A stretch of 27,466 nt of DNA from Syntrophotaleaceae bacterium (GTDB taxonomy: Bacteria; Desulfobacterota; Desulfuromonadia; Desulfuromonadales; Syntrophotaleaceae), in assembly GCA_041390365.1 (NCBI GenBank), contig JAWKQB010000009.1, positions 1 through 27,466 on the forward strand, in the 5' to 3' direction. The stretch's first letter is position 1. Every line of letters begins with the position of its first letter. Shown piece after piece: positions 1-8,646 of the stretch. The notes beneath the pieces were generated by a model, which ran no database searches, had not been told where the DNA came from, and was given only the letters and a program-made list of their open reading frames with translations. The position numbers were made by a program, and so were the translations under genes.

Positions 1-678
1 GACAAGCTGGAGCACCAGAGCAATCCCCACGACAATCTCGAACACCAGAAATACCACGGCCATCCGGAATACTACTGCCCGCGCTTCAGGGTGCTGATGA
101 AGACGGAAACCGGACACACCATTCTGGCCGATGACCGTGACGGTGATGAACTGATGCGCCTGATCGACCGGGCCGGTCAGATCCTCACCATGGAAGCCAA
201 GGTCAAACCGGAAATGCAGAGCGGCAACGCCCTCAGACGCGGCACCAAGGATGCCGAAAAAGGCGACCAGCTCGATATTGCTTCACAGATCGTCGGATCG
301 AAAGCCCGGGTACAACTCACCGACCTCTGCCGCCAGCAGGTGCTGCTGGAGGCATGGCAGGACAAGGAAAAGATTCACATCCTCTCCTGCGACAAAGGCC
401 GTTCCCGTTGGCAGAAGATTCTGATCGATACCACCAAAGGCCGGGAAAAGGTCCACATCTGGGGTCTCAACGGCACGCAGGAGATTCTGATCGACTCCAC
501 CAAGGGTGCTGAACAGATCCGCCTGACCGACAAAGCCGGACAGGTGGTCAGAATGAACGCGGCACCGGGAACGGAAAGCATCAGCGCAACCGACAAGGCG
601 GGAAGCCTCATTTTCATGGATGGTGTCGTTGGCAACATCATCATCAAATCGACAAACCAAGTATTGATTAACACATAA
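1..678 (+). CDS. Partial baseplate spike (VgrG/gp5-like) C-terminal region
   Basis: The reading frame is open from the first base to a TAA stop, so this is the 3' end of a longer gene whose start lies upstream. The visible 225 residues contain short repeats of the type I-L-I-D-(S/T)-T-K-G followed by a charged turn and H-I or R-L (codons near 418-460 and 484-525). They then continue as alternating hydrophobic/polar strands ending in an IIIKSTNQVLINT tail. Such repeats are typical of the beta-helical or beta-prism stalk of VgrG/gp5-like tail spikes. The PAAR gene two genes downstream supports this, since PAAR proteins cap such spikes. The catalytic or OB-fold part is outside the window, so the assignment rests on the repeats and context. 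Another phage structural protein rich in beta strands is possible. Confidence 0.55.
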   Translation, partial: DKLEHQSNPHDNLEHQKYHGHPEYYCPRFRVLMKTETGHTILADDRDGDELMRLIDRAGQILTMEAKVKPEMQSGNALRRGTKDAEKGDQLDIASQIVGSKARVQLTDLCRQQVLLEAWQDKEKIHILSCDKGRSRWQKILIDTTKGREKVHIWGLNGTQEILIDSTKGAEQIRLTDKAGQVVRMNAAPGTESISATDKAGSLIFMDGVVGNIIIKSTNQVLINT

Positions 679-689
679 GGAAAAGTTGC

Positions 690-1058
690 ATGAGTGATTC
701 AAATCAACCCGGGCTGACTGCATCCGAAGAGATGCTCGCCAGAACCTTCGACACATGGCGTAAGGAATTTCGAGGGATTCTGGAAAACCACCGCCGTGAA
801 ATTCAGGACCGGCTGGAAAAGATCGAACGGGAAATAGAAAAGAAATCCGACAAGGAGAACGTCGAGGTGCTGGTTCGCGGCATCAATTCCGATCTGCACC
901 GCCACGCCGAGGAGATTGACCGGCTTCACACCCGGGTCAGCAACAAGGTGGGTACGGAGACTATGTGGAAAATTGTCGGGCTGACACTGGGAATCGGCAC
1001 CGCTGTCGGCGGGCTGATCGGCTATCTGATCAATCTAACCTTGAGGCTTAAACCATGA
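690..1058 (+). CDS. Small coiled-coil protein with one C-terminal membrane segment
   Basis: This 122-residue protein has a long charged helix at about residues 15-85, rich in Glu, Arg and Lys with a heptad-like hydrophobic pattern, and then one membrane segment at about residues 93-115 (IVGLTLGIGTAVGGLIGYL). The tail after the membrane segment is short and basic. This architecture resembles XhlA-type haemolysin/holin accessory proteins and other small phage membrane proteins, but I see no diagnostic motif. The start ATG follows an AAGGAA site. Its stop overlaps the next start in an ATGA, coupling it to the PAAR gene, which fits a role in tail assembly or release. It could equally be a tail-associated membrane anchor. 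Confidence 0.6.
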   Translation: MSDSNQPGLTASEEMLARTFDTWRKEFRGILENHRREIQDRLEKIEREIEKKSDKENVEVLVRGINSDLHRHAEEIDRLHTRVSNKVGTETMWKIVGLTLGIGTAVGGLIGYLINLTLRLKP

Positions 1059-1321
1059 GCGGACCACAGGCACGTCTGGGAGATGTCAGCAGCCACGGCG
1101 GTGTGATCATCACATCGGCCGTTCGAACCATGGTAAACGGCATTCCGGTGGCTCGCATGGGCGACCTGCACGTCTGTCCCATCCCCGGACACGGCGTTAC
1201 CCCCATTGTGACCGGAAGTATGACCACCATTACCGAAGGCAGCCCCAACGCCAGAATCGGCGACATTACTGCCTGCGGTGCGGTGATTGTGGCTGGCAGC
1301 CCGAACACCATAGACAACTGA
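1055..1321 (+). CDS. PAAR-domain spike tip protein
   Basis: The 88-residue product fits a single PAAR domain. It has the typical early R-x-G-D, the repeated G-S-x-T/N-V-x-I-N-G-x-x-x-A-R-x-G-D pattern (here VNGIPVARMGD and SPNARIGD), and His and Cys residues (HVCPIPGHG and TACG) positioned to bind the metal ion at the cone tip. PAAR proteins sit on the end of the VgrG/gp5 spike in contractile phage tails, type VI secretion and tailocins, and sharpen it for membrane piercing. There is no extra domain, so this is a bare tip and not a toxin fusion. It overlaps the upstream gene by an ATGA and lies in the baseplate operon, as expected. Confidence 0.9.
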   Translation: MSGPQARLGDVSSHGGVIITSAVRTMVNGIPVARMGDLHVCPIPGHGVTPIVTGSMTTITEGSPNARIGDITACGAVIVAGSPNTIDN

Positions 1322-1331
1322 GGAGCCTTGC

Positions 1332-1637
1332 ATGCCGGAAGAATCAACCATACCGACACATCCATACTGGGACGTTTTCCCCAAGCTGGTACGCGTCTCG
1401 ACCTCTGAATTTCCGCAGACCATCCCGCTGTCCATTCGGGGCTCTGTTGAATCGCCGGTGTTTGAATCGTCCAACAGTGATGTCGCCGAGGTGGATGAAG
1501 CGGGAAATGTGATCTGCGGTATGCAGCCCGGCGCTGCCCTTGTCATGGTCTGGCGCTCGGATGATCGCCTGAGTGTTCGTCATGTTCAGGTTGAAGTGTA
1601 TGGCACGCCAATGGGTGGAGGAGAAATGCCCTCATGA
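1332..1637 (+). CDS. Ig-like (BIG2-like) tail protein, short paralogue
   Basis: This 101-residue protein is essentially one Ig-like beta domain with the pattern of bacterial BIG2 modules: P-L-S-I-R-G, then S-S-N-S-D-V-A-E-V-D-E-A-G-N-V and a G-A-A-L-V-M-V segment. Over about 79 residues roughly half the positions are identical to the N-terminal domain of the next gene, so the two arose by duplication. Ig-like domains decorate phage tails and fibres and commonly bind carbohydrate or stabilise the particle. There is no signal peptide or membrane segment. The stop overlaps the next start (ATGA), which suggests 1:1 synthesis with the longer paralogue. Confidence 0.65.
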   Translation: MPEESTIPTHPYWDVFPKLVRVSTSEFPQTIPLSIRGSVESPVFESSNSDVAEVDEAGNVICGMQPGAALVMVWRSDDRLSVRHVQVEVYGTPMGGGEMPS

Positions 1638-2650
1638 CTGAGCAACTCGGCATTCCGGCTTATTGGGAGATTTACCCTCAGAGTATCAGGCTCTCGCTAT
1701 CCTATTTCGAGCAGCGCATCCCACTCTCTGTTCGCGGCAGTGGCTTGAACCCCCAGTTTGTATCATCCAATCCGGCCGTGGCCTATGTGGATGATGAGGG
1801 CTTTCTGGTCAGCGGAATGCAGATTGGCAACGCCATGATCATGGCATGGGATTCCGATGCCCGACAAAGCCTGCGCCATTTGAATGTCGAGGTTCGAGAT
1901 CCGTCTTGGTTCGCCAATCATCCCGACTTCCTGCTCGATCTGGGCACCAGTGTACATCTTGTCGGCTCTGTCGTGGATGCCCTCAATGCCCGTCCGCTTG
2001 CAGGCGTTCTGGTAACCATACGGCGCAGTGAGGAAGGTCCGATTGTGGCGCAGCAGATCACCGATGCCTCCGGGCAGTATGAAATGGAGTTGTTCGAAGG
2101 ACTCTATGTTTACGAGGCCAGCACGCCCAACTATATCGACGCCCATGGCCTGTTGAACGTTCTCGAATCCGGAAGCTCCGGTCAGAATATCGTGCTCTCT
2201 CCGGAACTCAACGGACAGGTGGCCCGCATCGTTTTGCAGTGGGGACTCAATCCCCGGGATCTCGATTCTCATCTGCGCGGTCCACGCCCGGGTGGCGGCA
2301 CCTTTCATGTCTACTACTCGACGGATTATGTGCAGGATTGCGGCGAGCTGGATGTGGATGACACTTCATCTTACGGGCCGGAAACCATCACCATGCACCG
2401 GCTGGTGGCCGGAACCTATCGATATAGTGTTCACGACTACACCAACCGGAACTCGAGCACCAGCACGGGGCTGGCCGGATCAGGCGCGACCGTGAAAGTG
2501 TTTTATTACGACGGCCGGGAATACACCTTCAATGTGCCCAATCAGCCCGGCACCGTCTGGAATGTATTTGAAATCAACGGAACCACCGGAGCGATCACCG
2601 CCCTCAACCAGATGGAGTTTGAGTCGAATCCGGGCAACGTAGGAATTTAG
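1634..2650 (+). CDS. Ig-like / carboxypeptidase-regulatory-like / YfaP-like tail protein
   Basis: This 338-residue protein appears to have three domains. Residues about 5-90 are an Ig-like domain closely related to the preceding protein. Residues about 110-195 look like a carboxypeptidase-regulatory-like (transthyretin-fold) domain, with V-x-G-S-V-V-D-A-x-N-A-R-P-L-A-G-V-x-V and a D-A-S-G-Q-Y motif. Residues about 200-320 match the YfaP/DUF2135 pattern, with L-x-W-G-L-N-P-R-D-L-D-S-H-L-R-G-P near the domain start and a Y-x-Y-x-V-x-D segment later. All three are beta-sandwich modules usually found on cell-surface or extracellular proteins, so a role in surface recognition or as a baseplate appendage is likely. 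Function is inferred from domain type and position. Confidence 0.65.
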   Translation: MTEQLGIPAYWEIYPQSIRLSLSYFEQRIPLSVRGSGLNPQFVSSNPAVAYVDDEGFLVSGMQIGNAMIMAWDSDARQSLRHLNVEVRDPSWFANHPDFLLDLGTSVHLVGSVVDALNARPLAGVLVTIRRSEEGPIVAQQITDASGQYEMELFEGLYVYEASTPNYIDAHGLLNVLESGSSGQNIVLSPELNGQVARIVLQWGLNPRDLDSHLRGPRPGGGTFHVYYSTDYVQDCGELDVDDTSSYGPETITMHRLVAGTYRYSVHDYTNRNSSTSTGLAGSGATVKVFYYDGREYTFNVPNQPGTVWNVFEINGTTGAITALNQMEFESNPGNVGI

Positions 2651-2660
2651 GAGAACGCTC

Positions 2661-3551
2661 ATGATATCCATAGAAGAACCTCAGGCCGGAGCCGTGGTCG
2701 AACAGACCGATTCCGGGGAAAACCATTTCATTCTCAAAGACATGGCGCTGCAGCTTGCGGGTATCAAAGCCGAAATTGCTGGCATGAAGACCATAATCGA
2801 AGCCTCTCACAATGCATCGGAAGCATTGAAACAGCAGGCACAGGAGGTGCTGGAAGCACACATTCAGAACACACAGGATTATATGGATCAGGTCACGACC
2901 GAGCCGCCGCCGGATTTCTATCCCTTTGTGTCTCTACCCGAAGGAAGTCAGGTGAAAGACCTGCCGGACGGCAATCGCCTGTTTACCCTGTCTGACGGCA
3001 TGATTCTCAAGACCAACGATGATCACACCATTTCGGTCATTGTCGATGGCGAACCGCATGTCGTTACTCCGGGACCCGCAACCTCCGTTGAAGTCAGTCC
3101 CGGCCGTATCTACGAATTGGTGCCTGAATGGATCGAAACCACAGTGGAACAGGCCGGAATCGAGGGACTCCCGCTCTCGGCCCAAGTAGATCAATTGACC
3201 GACCATCGTTTCAGCATCGAGCTTGCCCCATACAGGTTGCTGCTCGACCAGCAGTTGAAAACGCTGTCTGTCATCAATCCCTCCGGCAGCATCGATATCC
3301 TCGGAATTGCCCGCATCGAAGGTGTCGCTGAAACCATCACCGTCCGCATTCTGGCCGATGGAGCCAAAGGTTTCTCCTGTGAAGAAAGTGGTCACGGCGG
3401 CCTGATCGAAAGCGGCGGTACCATTCATCTCTCCATGAAAAACGGCACCAGTCTGGTTGCCCGCTTTCCGGATGAAGGCACTGAGACAAATGGCGGCTCC
3501 ACCGGCTGTCAGGGACTCTGCAACCTTGAATGTGAGGAGCGTGATCTATGA
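2661..3551 (+). CDS. Coiled-coil structural protein of the baseplate region, unknown function
   Basis: I do not recognise a named family. The 296-residue product begins with a helical stretch (about residues 25-75, AEIAGMKTIIEASHNASEAL) that looks like a coiled coil. A proline-rich linker (TEPPPDFYPF) follows, then about 200 residues of mostly beta character. The C-terminus is unusual for this operon: it carries four Cys within about 14 residues (C-x2-G-x-C-x3-C type) plus one earlier Cys in F-S-C-E-E-S-G-H-G-G. These could bind metal or form disulfides. It lies between the YfaP-like gene and gp25 and overlaps gp25 in an ATGA, so a structural tail role is the likely one. Confidence 0.55.
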   Translation: MISIEEPQAGAVVEQTDSGENHFILKDMALQLAGIKAEIAGMKTIIEASHNASEALKQQAQEVLEAHIQNTQDYMDQVTTEPPPDFYPFVSLPEGSQVKDLPDGNRLFTLSDGMILKTNDDHTISVIVDGEPHVVTPGPATSVEVSPGRIYELVPEWIETTVEQAGIEGLPLSAQVDQLTDHRFSIELAPYRLLLDQQLKTLSVINPSGSIDILGIARIEGVAETITVRILADGAKGFSCEESGHGGLIESGGTIHLSMKNGTSLVARFPDEGTETNGGSTGCQGLCNLECEERDL

Positions 3552-3961
3552 ACTACGATTTTCTCGGTACAGGGCTGAAATTCCCTTTGAACTTTAAGTC
3601 CATATCTGGCGGAGCCGAAGTATCCACATCGACCTCCCGGGAACATGAACATATCCGTGAAAGCATCATTCAGATCCTTGGGACCCGTCCCGGAGAACGT
3701 TTCATGAACCCGGAATTCGGCTCAAAGCTGAAAGACCTTGTGTTCGAACAAAACGATGAAGTGCTCAAAGGGCTCATCCGCCATCATGTCATCGATGCGA
3801 TCCGCCGCTGGGAAAAGCGGGTGGTCATCACGGATGTGTCCTTCGACGATTCCGCCCGCAACAAGGATCTCAACCAACTGCCCGTCATCATTTCCTATCG
3901 GGTCATCCAGACTCAGGTCGAAGGAAACCTCGTTTACCCGTTCTTCCGGGAACTTCCTTAG
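3548..3961 (+). CDS. Baseplate wedge protein, gp25/W family
   Basis: This 137-residue protein fits the gp25-like (T4 gp25, P2 W) family of contractile tail baseplates. The hallmarks are visible: an early E-H-I-R-E-S-I-I-Q-I-L-G-T-R-P-G-E-R helix-turn with the conserved R-x-G-E-R, then M-N-P-E-F-G-S-K-L, and a following helix with I-x-x-A-I-x-R-W-E-x-R. In known tails this protein links the sheath initiator to the wedge and nucleates baseplate assembly. It is preceded by a GAGGAG site eight bases before the ATG and overlaps the upstream stop. The baseplate J and I genes follow directly, reproducing the W-J-I order of P2-type phages. Confidence 0.9.
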   Translation: MNYDFLGTGLKFPLNFKSISGGAEVSTSTSREHEHIRESIIQILGTRPGERFMNPEFGSKLKDLVFEQNDEVLKGLIRHHVIDAIRRWEKRVVITDVSFDDSARNKDLNQLPVIISYRVIQTQVEGNLVYPFFRELP

Positions 3962-4054
3962 ACCTCCGACACTTCCAGACTGCTTCCGGTAAGTAATCGG
4001 CGTGTGCGGAGTTTATCGCTCCGCTTGAAAAACGTCGAACGAACCGGAGGCACA

Positions 4055-5464
4055 ATGGGCCGCGCAAGTATTGAATACATCAACAAGGATTATGAATCGA
4101 TCCGGCAGGAACTGCTGGCCAAAGTGCCGCAGCTGACAGACCGCTGGACAGATTTCAATCACTCCGACCTTGGGGTGGTTCTGCTGGAACTGTTCTGTGG
4201 TGTCGGTGACATGCTGGCCTATTATCTGGACGCGCAGGCCGCCGAGGCATTTCTGCCCACGGCCCGCCAGCGTCAGAACGTAATCAATCTCTGCAAGCTC
4301 ATCGGCTATCAGCTGGATACGCCGGTCTCTTCCACGACCACCATCCGTTTTTCACTGGCTGCTCCGCTTGATTTTGATCTGCCGATTCCGTCTGGAACTC
4401 AATGCCGGGCGCTGCTCGAAGATGGCAAGGCCGACTTTGAAACCGTGGATGATGCCTTCATTCCCCGTGGTGAACTCTCCGTCGATATTCACACCCGTCA
4501 GGGTATCCGTAAATCCGATGAGCTGGAAGCGACCGGAAAGCCGTGGCAGCGGTTTCATCTGAGCGGTGTATCCATAGCACAGGCGACCATTCGTGTTCTT
4601 ATCGATGACGATACCTGGAGTGAGGTTCGCCATTTTCAGGAAAGCGATGGCGACAGTCTTCACTTCATGGCCGACACGGATGCATTGGACATTACCTCAA
4701 TCCTCTTTGGTGACGGCCAATCCGGAGCGGTTCCCGCTGCCGGGAAAGGCATTTCAGTGAGTTGGCTCGAAAGCCTCGGAGCCAAGGGAAACATCGGACC
4801 GGGCCGTATTACACAGCTTCTTTCAGCCGTCTATCACGACGGTGCCCAGATCCCGCTGACCATCTCCAATCCGGTGGCTGCTACAGGCGGCACATCCCGG
4901 GAGACCATTCAACATGCCCGTAATCAGGCTCCAGCCGAACTGCGCAGTCTCTGGAAGGCGGTAACCCTTCAGGACTACAAGGCGCTTGCCGAGGGCTATC
5001 CCGGTGTCGCCAAGGCCAAGGTGCTCGATACCAACGACTGCCAGAACATCCGTTATTACAACGTCCATCTGGCCATCGCGCCCAATGGCGGCGGCATGCC
5101 GTCGGGGCTGCTCAAGCGTGATCTGGCTGACTATCTGGAACGTCGCAAGGTGATCACCGTCGAGGTGAAGCTGTTTGACCCGGTCTACCGGCCCATTCAT
5201 ATCAATTGTGAGGTCTATGCATGGCCGGGCGAGGCTCTGGAAAACGTGCGCAGCCGGATCGAATCGGCTCTGGCGGATTTCTTCGCCTTCGATCAGGTGA
5301 ACTTCGGCCAGACCATCCATTCATCCGATCTCATTGCCCTGATCGATGGTGTTCGGGGAGTCAGTCATATTCATCTCTATACGCCCCAATTGGACGTGGA
5401 ACTCGGGCGCGGTGAAATACCGGTTCTCGGCTCGGTCAACCTCGATATGCGGAGGGCTGAATAG
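4055..5464 (+). CDS. Baseplate J-like protein (wedge component)
   Basis: The product is 469 residues from the ATG at 4055, which I prefer because GGAGG lies at 4046-4050. An in-frame upstream start at 4004 would add 17 residues but has no good ribosome site. The N-terminus has the family features Y-I-N-K-D-Y-E-S-I-R and F-N-H-S-D-L-G-V-V-L-L-E-L, then a helix naming the polymer interface (M-L-A-Y-Y-L-D). The middle contains the beta-rich core, and the C-terminal half has Y-P-G-V-A-K-A-K-V and a terminal alpha/beta domain. P2 J/T4 gp6-type proteins form the ring of the baseplate wedges. The gene overlaps the next one by one base (TAG/GTG). Confidence 0.88.
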   Translation: MGRASIEYINKDYESIRQELLAKVPQLTDRWTDFNHSDLGVVLLELFCGVGDMLAYYLDAQAAEAFLPTARQRQNVINLCKLIGYQLDTPVSSTTTIRFSLAAPLDFDLPIPSGTQCRALLEDGKADFETVDDAFIPRGELSVDIHTRQGIRKSDELEATGKPWQRFHLSGVSIAQATIRVLIDDDTWSEVRHFQESDGDSLHFMADTDALDITSILFGDGQSGAVPAAGKGISVSWLESLGAKGNIGPGRITQLLSAVYHDGAQIPLTISNPVAATGGTSRETIQHARNQAPAELRSLWKAVTLQDYKALAEGYPGVAKAKVLDTNDCQNIRYYNVHLAIAPNGGGMPSGLLKRDLADYLERRKVITVEVKLFDPVYRPIHINCEVYAWPGEALENVRSRIESALADFFAFDQVNFGQTIHSSDLIALIDGVRGVSHIHLYTPQLDVELGRGEIPVLGSVNLDMRRAE

Positions 5465-7038
5465 TGGCGGACTGGTTCCAGAACAACCTCATCGATCTGC
5501 TGCCGCCGTTGTATGAGCACAAGGATGAAAGCGGCGATCTTCGCTCCTTGCTTTCACTCCCGGCAGGCACGCTCGACGAGATCAAGGAAGCCATCGACAG
5601 GTTCCCCGACATATTTGATGTGGAGCGCTGTGACGAGCGGTTTCTTCCCTTGCTCGCATATCTGGTGGGTCACCGCTATGACGGCACAGACACGCCGGAA
5701 AACCAGCGTCGTCTGATTCGTGAGGCGGTCGAAATATACCGGCGCAAAGGAACCATCCCGGCCATCGGGCGCAGTCTTACATCGATTGGCTGGGATGGCC
5801 AGATTGAAGAAACCTTCCGCAGTGCTCTCCGTCTGAACTCCCGCTCCCGATTGAGCTCGGCAAAACTCCCCGGCAATGTGTTCAGCCTCGGAGTCTATCG
5901 GGTTCACAGTCTCAACCTGGCTGAAGGTGTACGGGATGCATTGTCTTTCCATCACCCGGCTGGCACTCGTGCGTTTTTCCTGCAGTGGCTGGCCACTTTT
6001 CTGGAGATCGGGTCCGATCTGGAATTTCAGAACGCCGCCCATGTCCGCAGTGTGGTTCTGGCATTTCTCGATGAAACCTTCGTGCTGGGAAGAAGCCGTC
6101 TCGGCTCCTGCCGCCATCTGACCAATAAGCAGCGGATATACGATTACCTTCAGCTGACCAGCACCGTGGAGATGGTTCCTGAAATCGACCGGGCCGCCAA
6201 CAAGGTCTCCCGTTTTCATGGCCGTCAAAACAGGATGCGCCTCAATCACAGGCCGCTCAACGAAAGACGGCTGGTGAACACCTCCATCCGCGAGGACAGG
6301 CTGTCCTTCTGTAATCCGATTTATACCGGCCGGGACTATCTCACCGATATTGTCGAATCCGGTTTCAACCTCTCGGCCGACCATATCAATCGCCGCAAAC
6401 TGTCCTTTGCCGATGCGGAAACCCTTTACTGCTTCCGGCAGAAAGACCTCTTTTCAATTCTGCAGGCAGAGGCTTCGGAAGCCCTGCAGAACAGACAGAC
6501 CTTCGGCTTAAACATCGAAGCGAGAAATCGGCAATGTTTCCAGCTGGGCCGCTCACCGCTCAACGGGGATGTGGTCATCAATGCCATTCAGGGTGGACAC
6601 AGCAGTGCGCTGCTGGTTGCCACCGCCGGATGCAAAGCCCGGGTCACCGAAGCATCAGACCTCATCAACCGCTGGCGTCGGAGAGGGCCTGTATTCAAGC
6701 TCAACGCGAATGTCCTCAACAACCGGACTTTGACTAATGCGAACCTCACCGGAGAACGGGCATCGCTTGAAGTCTATGTGGATACAGGTTCTCTCCAACG
6801 CCCACGGATTGTGCCTTTGAGCCTCAACCAACGCGCCCTCAACACGACCTCTTTACGCCTCTCCGTGGATCGGACCCGACCGCTCCGCATCGGACGGATG
6901 AAACTCAATCAGGCGGGTTTCCGGTTCACCGAGCCGTCCTACCGATGGCTGTTCCGTCAGCAGGATTTCAGCGAGGCGCAGGAAGCCGCTACAGAGAGCG
7001 CCGTGAACAAATATCAAGTAACCCAATGGCCTGTTTAA
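5464..7038 (+). CDS. Tail protein I-like baseplate protein with a long repeat-bearing C-terminus
   Basis: The GTG start at 5464 is supported by GGAGGG at 5451-5456 and by the one-base overlap with the J gene. The first ~200 of 524 residues match P2 gpI-like tail proteins: a start of the L-I-D-L-L-P-P-L-Y-E type, then L-P-L-L-A-Y-L-V-G, R-R-L-I-R-E-A-V-E-I-Y-R-R-K-G-T-I, and F-H-H-P-A-G-T. In P2 this protein joins the baseplate to the fibre. Family members are usually nearer 200 residues. Here about 300 more residues carry degenerate motifs of the form L-N-x-R-x-L-N, seen near residues 255, 310, 355, 415 and 450-480. The extension is probably a fibre-attachment or repeat beta structure unique to this lineage. 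Confidence 0.8.
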   Translation: MADWFQNNLIDLLPPLYEHKDESGDLRSLLSLPAGTLDEIKEAIDRFPDIFDVERCDERFLPLLAYLVGHRYDGTDTPENQRRLIREAVEIYRRKGTIPAIGRSLTSIGWDGQIEETFRSALRLNSRSRLSSAKLPGNVFSLGVYRVHSLNLAEGVRDALSFHHPAGTRAFFLQWLATFLEIGSDLEFQNAAHVRSVVLAFLDETFVLGRSRLGSCRHLTNKQRIYDYLQLTSTVEMVPEIDRAANKVSRFHGRQNRMRLNHRPLNERRLVNTSIREDRLSFCNPIYTGRDYLTDIVESGFNLSADHINRRKLSFADAETLYCFRQKDLFSILQAEASEALQNRQTFGLNIEARNRQCFQLGRSPLNGDVVINAIQGGHSSALLVATAGCKARVTEASDLINRWRRRGPVFKLNANVLNNRTLTNANLTGERASLEVYVDTGSLQRPRIVPLSLNQRALNTTSLRLSVDRTRPLRIGRMKLNQAGFRFTEPSYRWLFRQQDFSEAQEAATESAVNKYQVTQWPV

Positions 7039-7047
7039 GGAGAGATT

Positions 7048-7641
7048 ATGGCAATTCACTTATACCTCGATGAACAGTTGACCCAGCAGATTTCGGAAGG
7101 CGACTTCAGCAATCCGGATGCGGACAACTACAACGGCACGGATGGAGAAATCAAAGACCGGAAGATTTTCGTGGCCAATGAACAGACCACGCTCGCCGCA
7201 CCGATCGATGACATCCAGACCGACATAGAACTGACTGAACCCCGCTTTGCCGATGCGGAATACATCGTGATCGGCACCGAGCAGATGCAGATCCTTTCCG
7301 GCGGCGGAACTGCAAATCTGACCGTAAGACGCGCCGTGGCCAACACCGTGGCAGCATCTTACGCGGCCGATGAGCCGGTCTATTCCGGATACGACTATAC
7401 AGGGCTGGTGGTGGACCCGATCGACGAGTTCGAAACCGATGAATCGGTCTGGTACAAGCTCGCGCTCACGCAGGCCGAACTCGATACCGCCACTCAAAGC
7501 GCTCCGCTCAACCTCGGAGCCAAGGCCCACAATCAGACCATCTCTTTCTGGCGTCGCTGCACGGTGCTTTCGGGCACACCCGTTCAGAACAAGATCGACA
7601 TCAAGCTGCGCCTCACCGGAACAGAGAACCCCGTTTTATAA
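7048..7641 (+). CDS. Tail/fibre-region protein of unknown function
   Basis: I do not recognise this 197-residue protein. It is acidic and predicted to be beta-rich, without signal peptide, membrane segment or coiled coil. Residues about 40-110 (T-L-A-A-P-I-D-D-I-Q-T-D-I and Y-I-V-I-G-T-E-Q-M-Q-I-L) resemble a small beta-barrel of the type seen in phage structural proteins that begin fibres, where a position/quality value pattern repeats. The ending L-K-L-R-L-T-G-T-E-N-P-V-L fits a packed beta domain. It follows tail protein I by nine bases behind an AAGGAGA site, so it is probably a fibre or baseplate accessory. It has no link to enzymes. Confidence 0.5.
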   Translation: MAIHLYLDEQLTQQISEGDFSNPDADNYNGTDGEIKDRKIFVANEQTTLAAPIDDIQTDIELTEPRFADAEYIVIGTEQMQILSGGGTANLTVRRAVANTVAASYAADEPVYSGYDYTGLVVDPIDEFETDESVWYKLALTQAELDTATQSAPLNLGAKAHNQTISFWRRCTVLSGTPVQNKIDIKLRLTGTENPVL

Positions 7642-7651
7642 GGAGTGAATC

Positions 7652-8641
7652 ATGGCTTATCAAAGTATTCAGGGAACCGCCAGCGGCCGATTGGACCTGC
7701 TGAACAAGATTAAAGATTTTCTGGTCACCACCGTTGGCTGGACACTGCATGACGACCAGTCCGCCGATGCCCGGCCATACTATGTATTCAAATCAACCGG
7801 GGAATCCGGTGCGGAAGATATCTATCTGCGTTTCCAGATCGGACAGAGCTCCGGCCGCCTTGAAGTGGCCGCCTTCCAATACTGGGACAACACCACCCAG
7901 ACCGGTGCAGGCGAAGCGTTCTACAGTTCGTACACCTATCTTCGGGCTGAGGACACCGCCGATTTTATTTACTGGCTGTATGCCGACCTCGACCATGTAT
8001 TCATCGTCAGCAAGATTGTCTCGACCTACTACGGCCATTACAGCGGTTCCATCAAACGGTTCTGGTCTTCGGCGGTTGCCATCACTCAAGCAGCGATTGT
8101 CAACGGCAGTGCCGTGGTGGCGCAGGTCAACGATGCATCGATCTTCACACCCGATCAGCATTACATCATCAAAGACGACGCCAATATCGAGCGGGTCAAA
8201 ATTACCGCCATCGATTCGGTTGCCACGCCCAATACCGTGACCATCGAAACGCTCGTCAGCGATTATGCGGCCGGAGCCAAAATCGGCGAGGACCCGCAGC
8301 CGGTCATCACCGGTTACTACAACATGCCAAGCACCTTTTACGCCGTGAACAAGTTCGACGGCTGGACTTCTGCCAGTGGACAGCGCGGCCGTTGCGGTGC
8401 TGCCCATGGCAACCTGCAAAGCGATACCGACCCGGAACGCCGCTACGACACCACCATTCTTTTCCCATGGATAGTCAGCATGAACGGCGCTGACAGCTAT
8501 CAGGAGCTGCGCGGGGAACTCATCGAAATCTATGCCACCGGCGGAGCCAACGTGGCCTCCGAGGATACCGTCGAAATCGGCTCGGATTCCTATCGGGTAT
8601 TCAACCTCTCCGGCGGCGGCTGGTGTGCGATTAAGGAGTAA
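7652..8641 (+). CDS. Tail-fibre-region structural protein, unknown function
   Basis: The 329-residue product starts with a helix (G-R-L-D-L-L-N-K-I-K-D-F-L) leading to V-G-W-T-L-H-D-D, a pattern I associate with phage virion proteins of unknown role that precede the fibre genes. The body alternates beta strands rich in Tyr and Trp. A V-x-x-Q-V-N-D-A segment is followed by an I-x-D-D-A-N-I-E-R-V-K-I-T-A-I-D repeat, much like the 7048-7641 protein's beta-barrel pattern. A G-R-C-G-A-A-H-G-N-L segment near residue 248 could contact a metal. A GGAG site precedes the ATG. The name is based on position and composition only. Confidence 0.5.
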   Translation: MAYQSIQGTASGRLDLLNKIKDFLVTTVGWTLHDDQSADARPYYVFKSTGESGAEDIYLRFQIGQSSGRLEVAAFQYWDNTTQTGAGEAFYSSYTYLRAEDTADFIYWLYADLDHVFIVSKIVSTYYGHYSGSIKRFWSSAVAITQAAIVNGSAVVAQVNDASIFTPDQHYIIKDDANIERVKITAIDSVATPNTVTIETLVSDYAAGAKIGEDPQPVITGYYNMPSTFYAVNKFDGWTSASGQRGRCGAAHGNLQSDTDPERRYDTTILFPWIVSMNGADSYQELRGELIEIYATGGANVASEDTVEIGSDSYRVFNLSGGGWCAIKE

Positions 8642-8646
8642 GGCTC

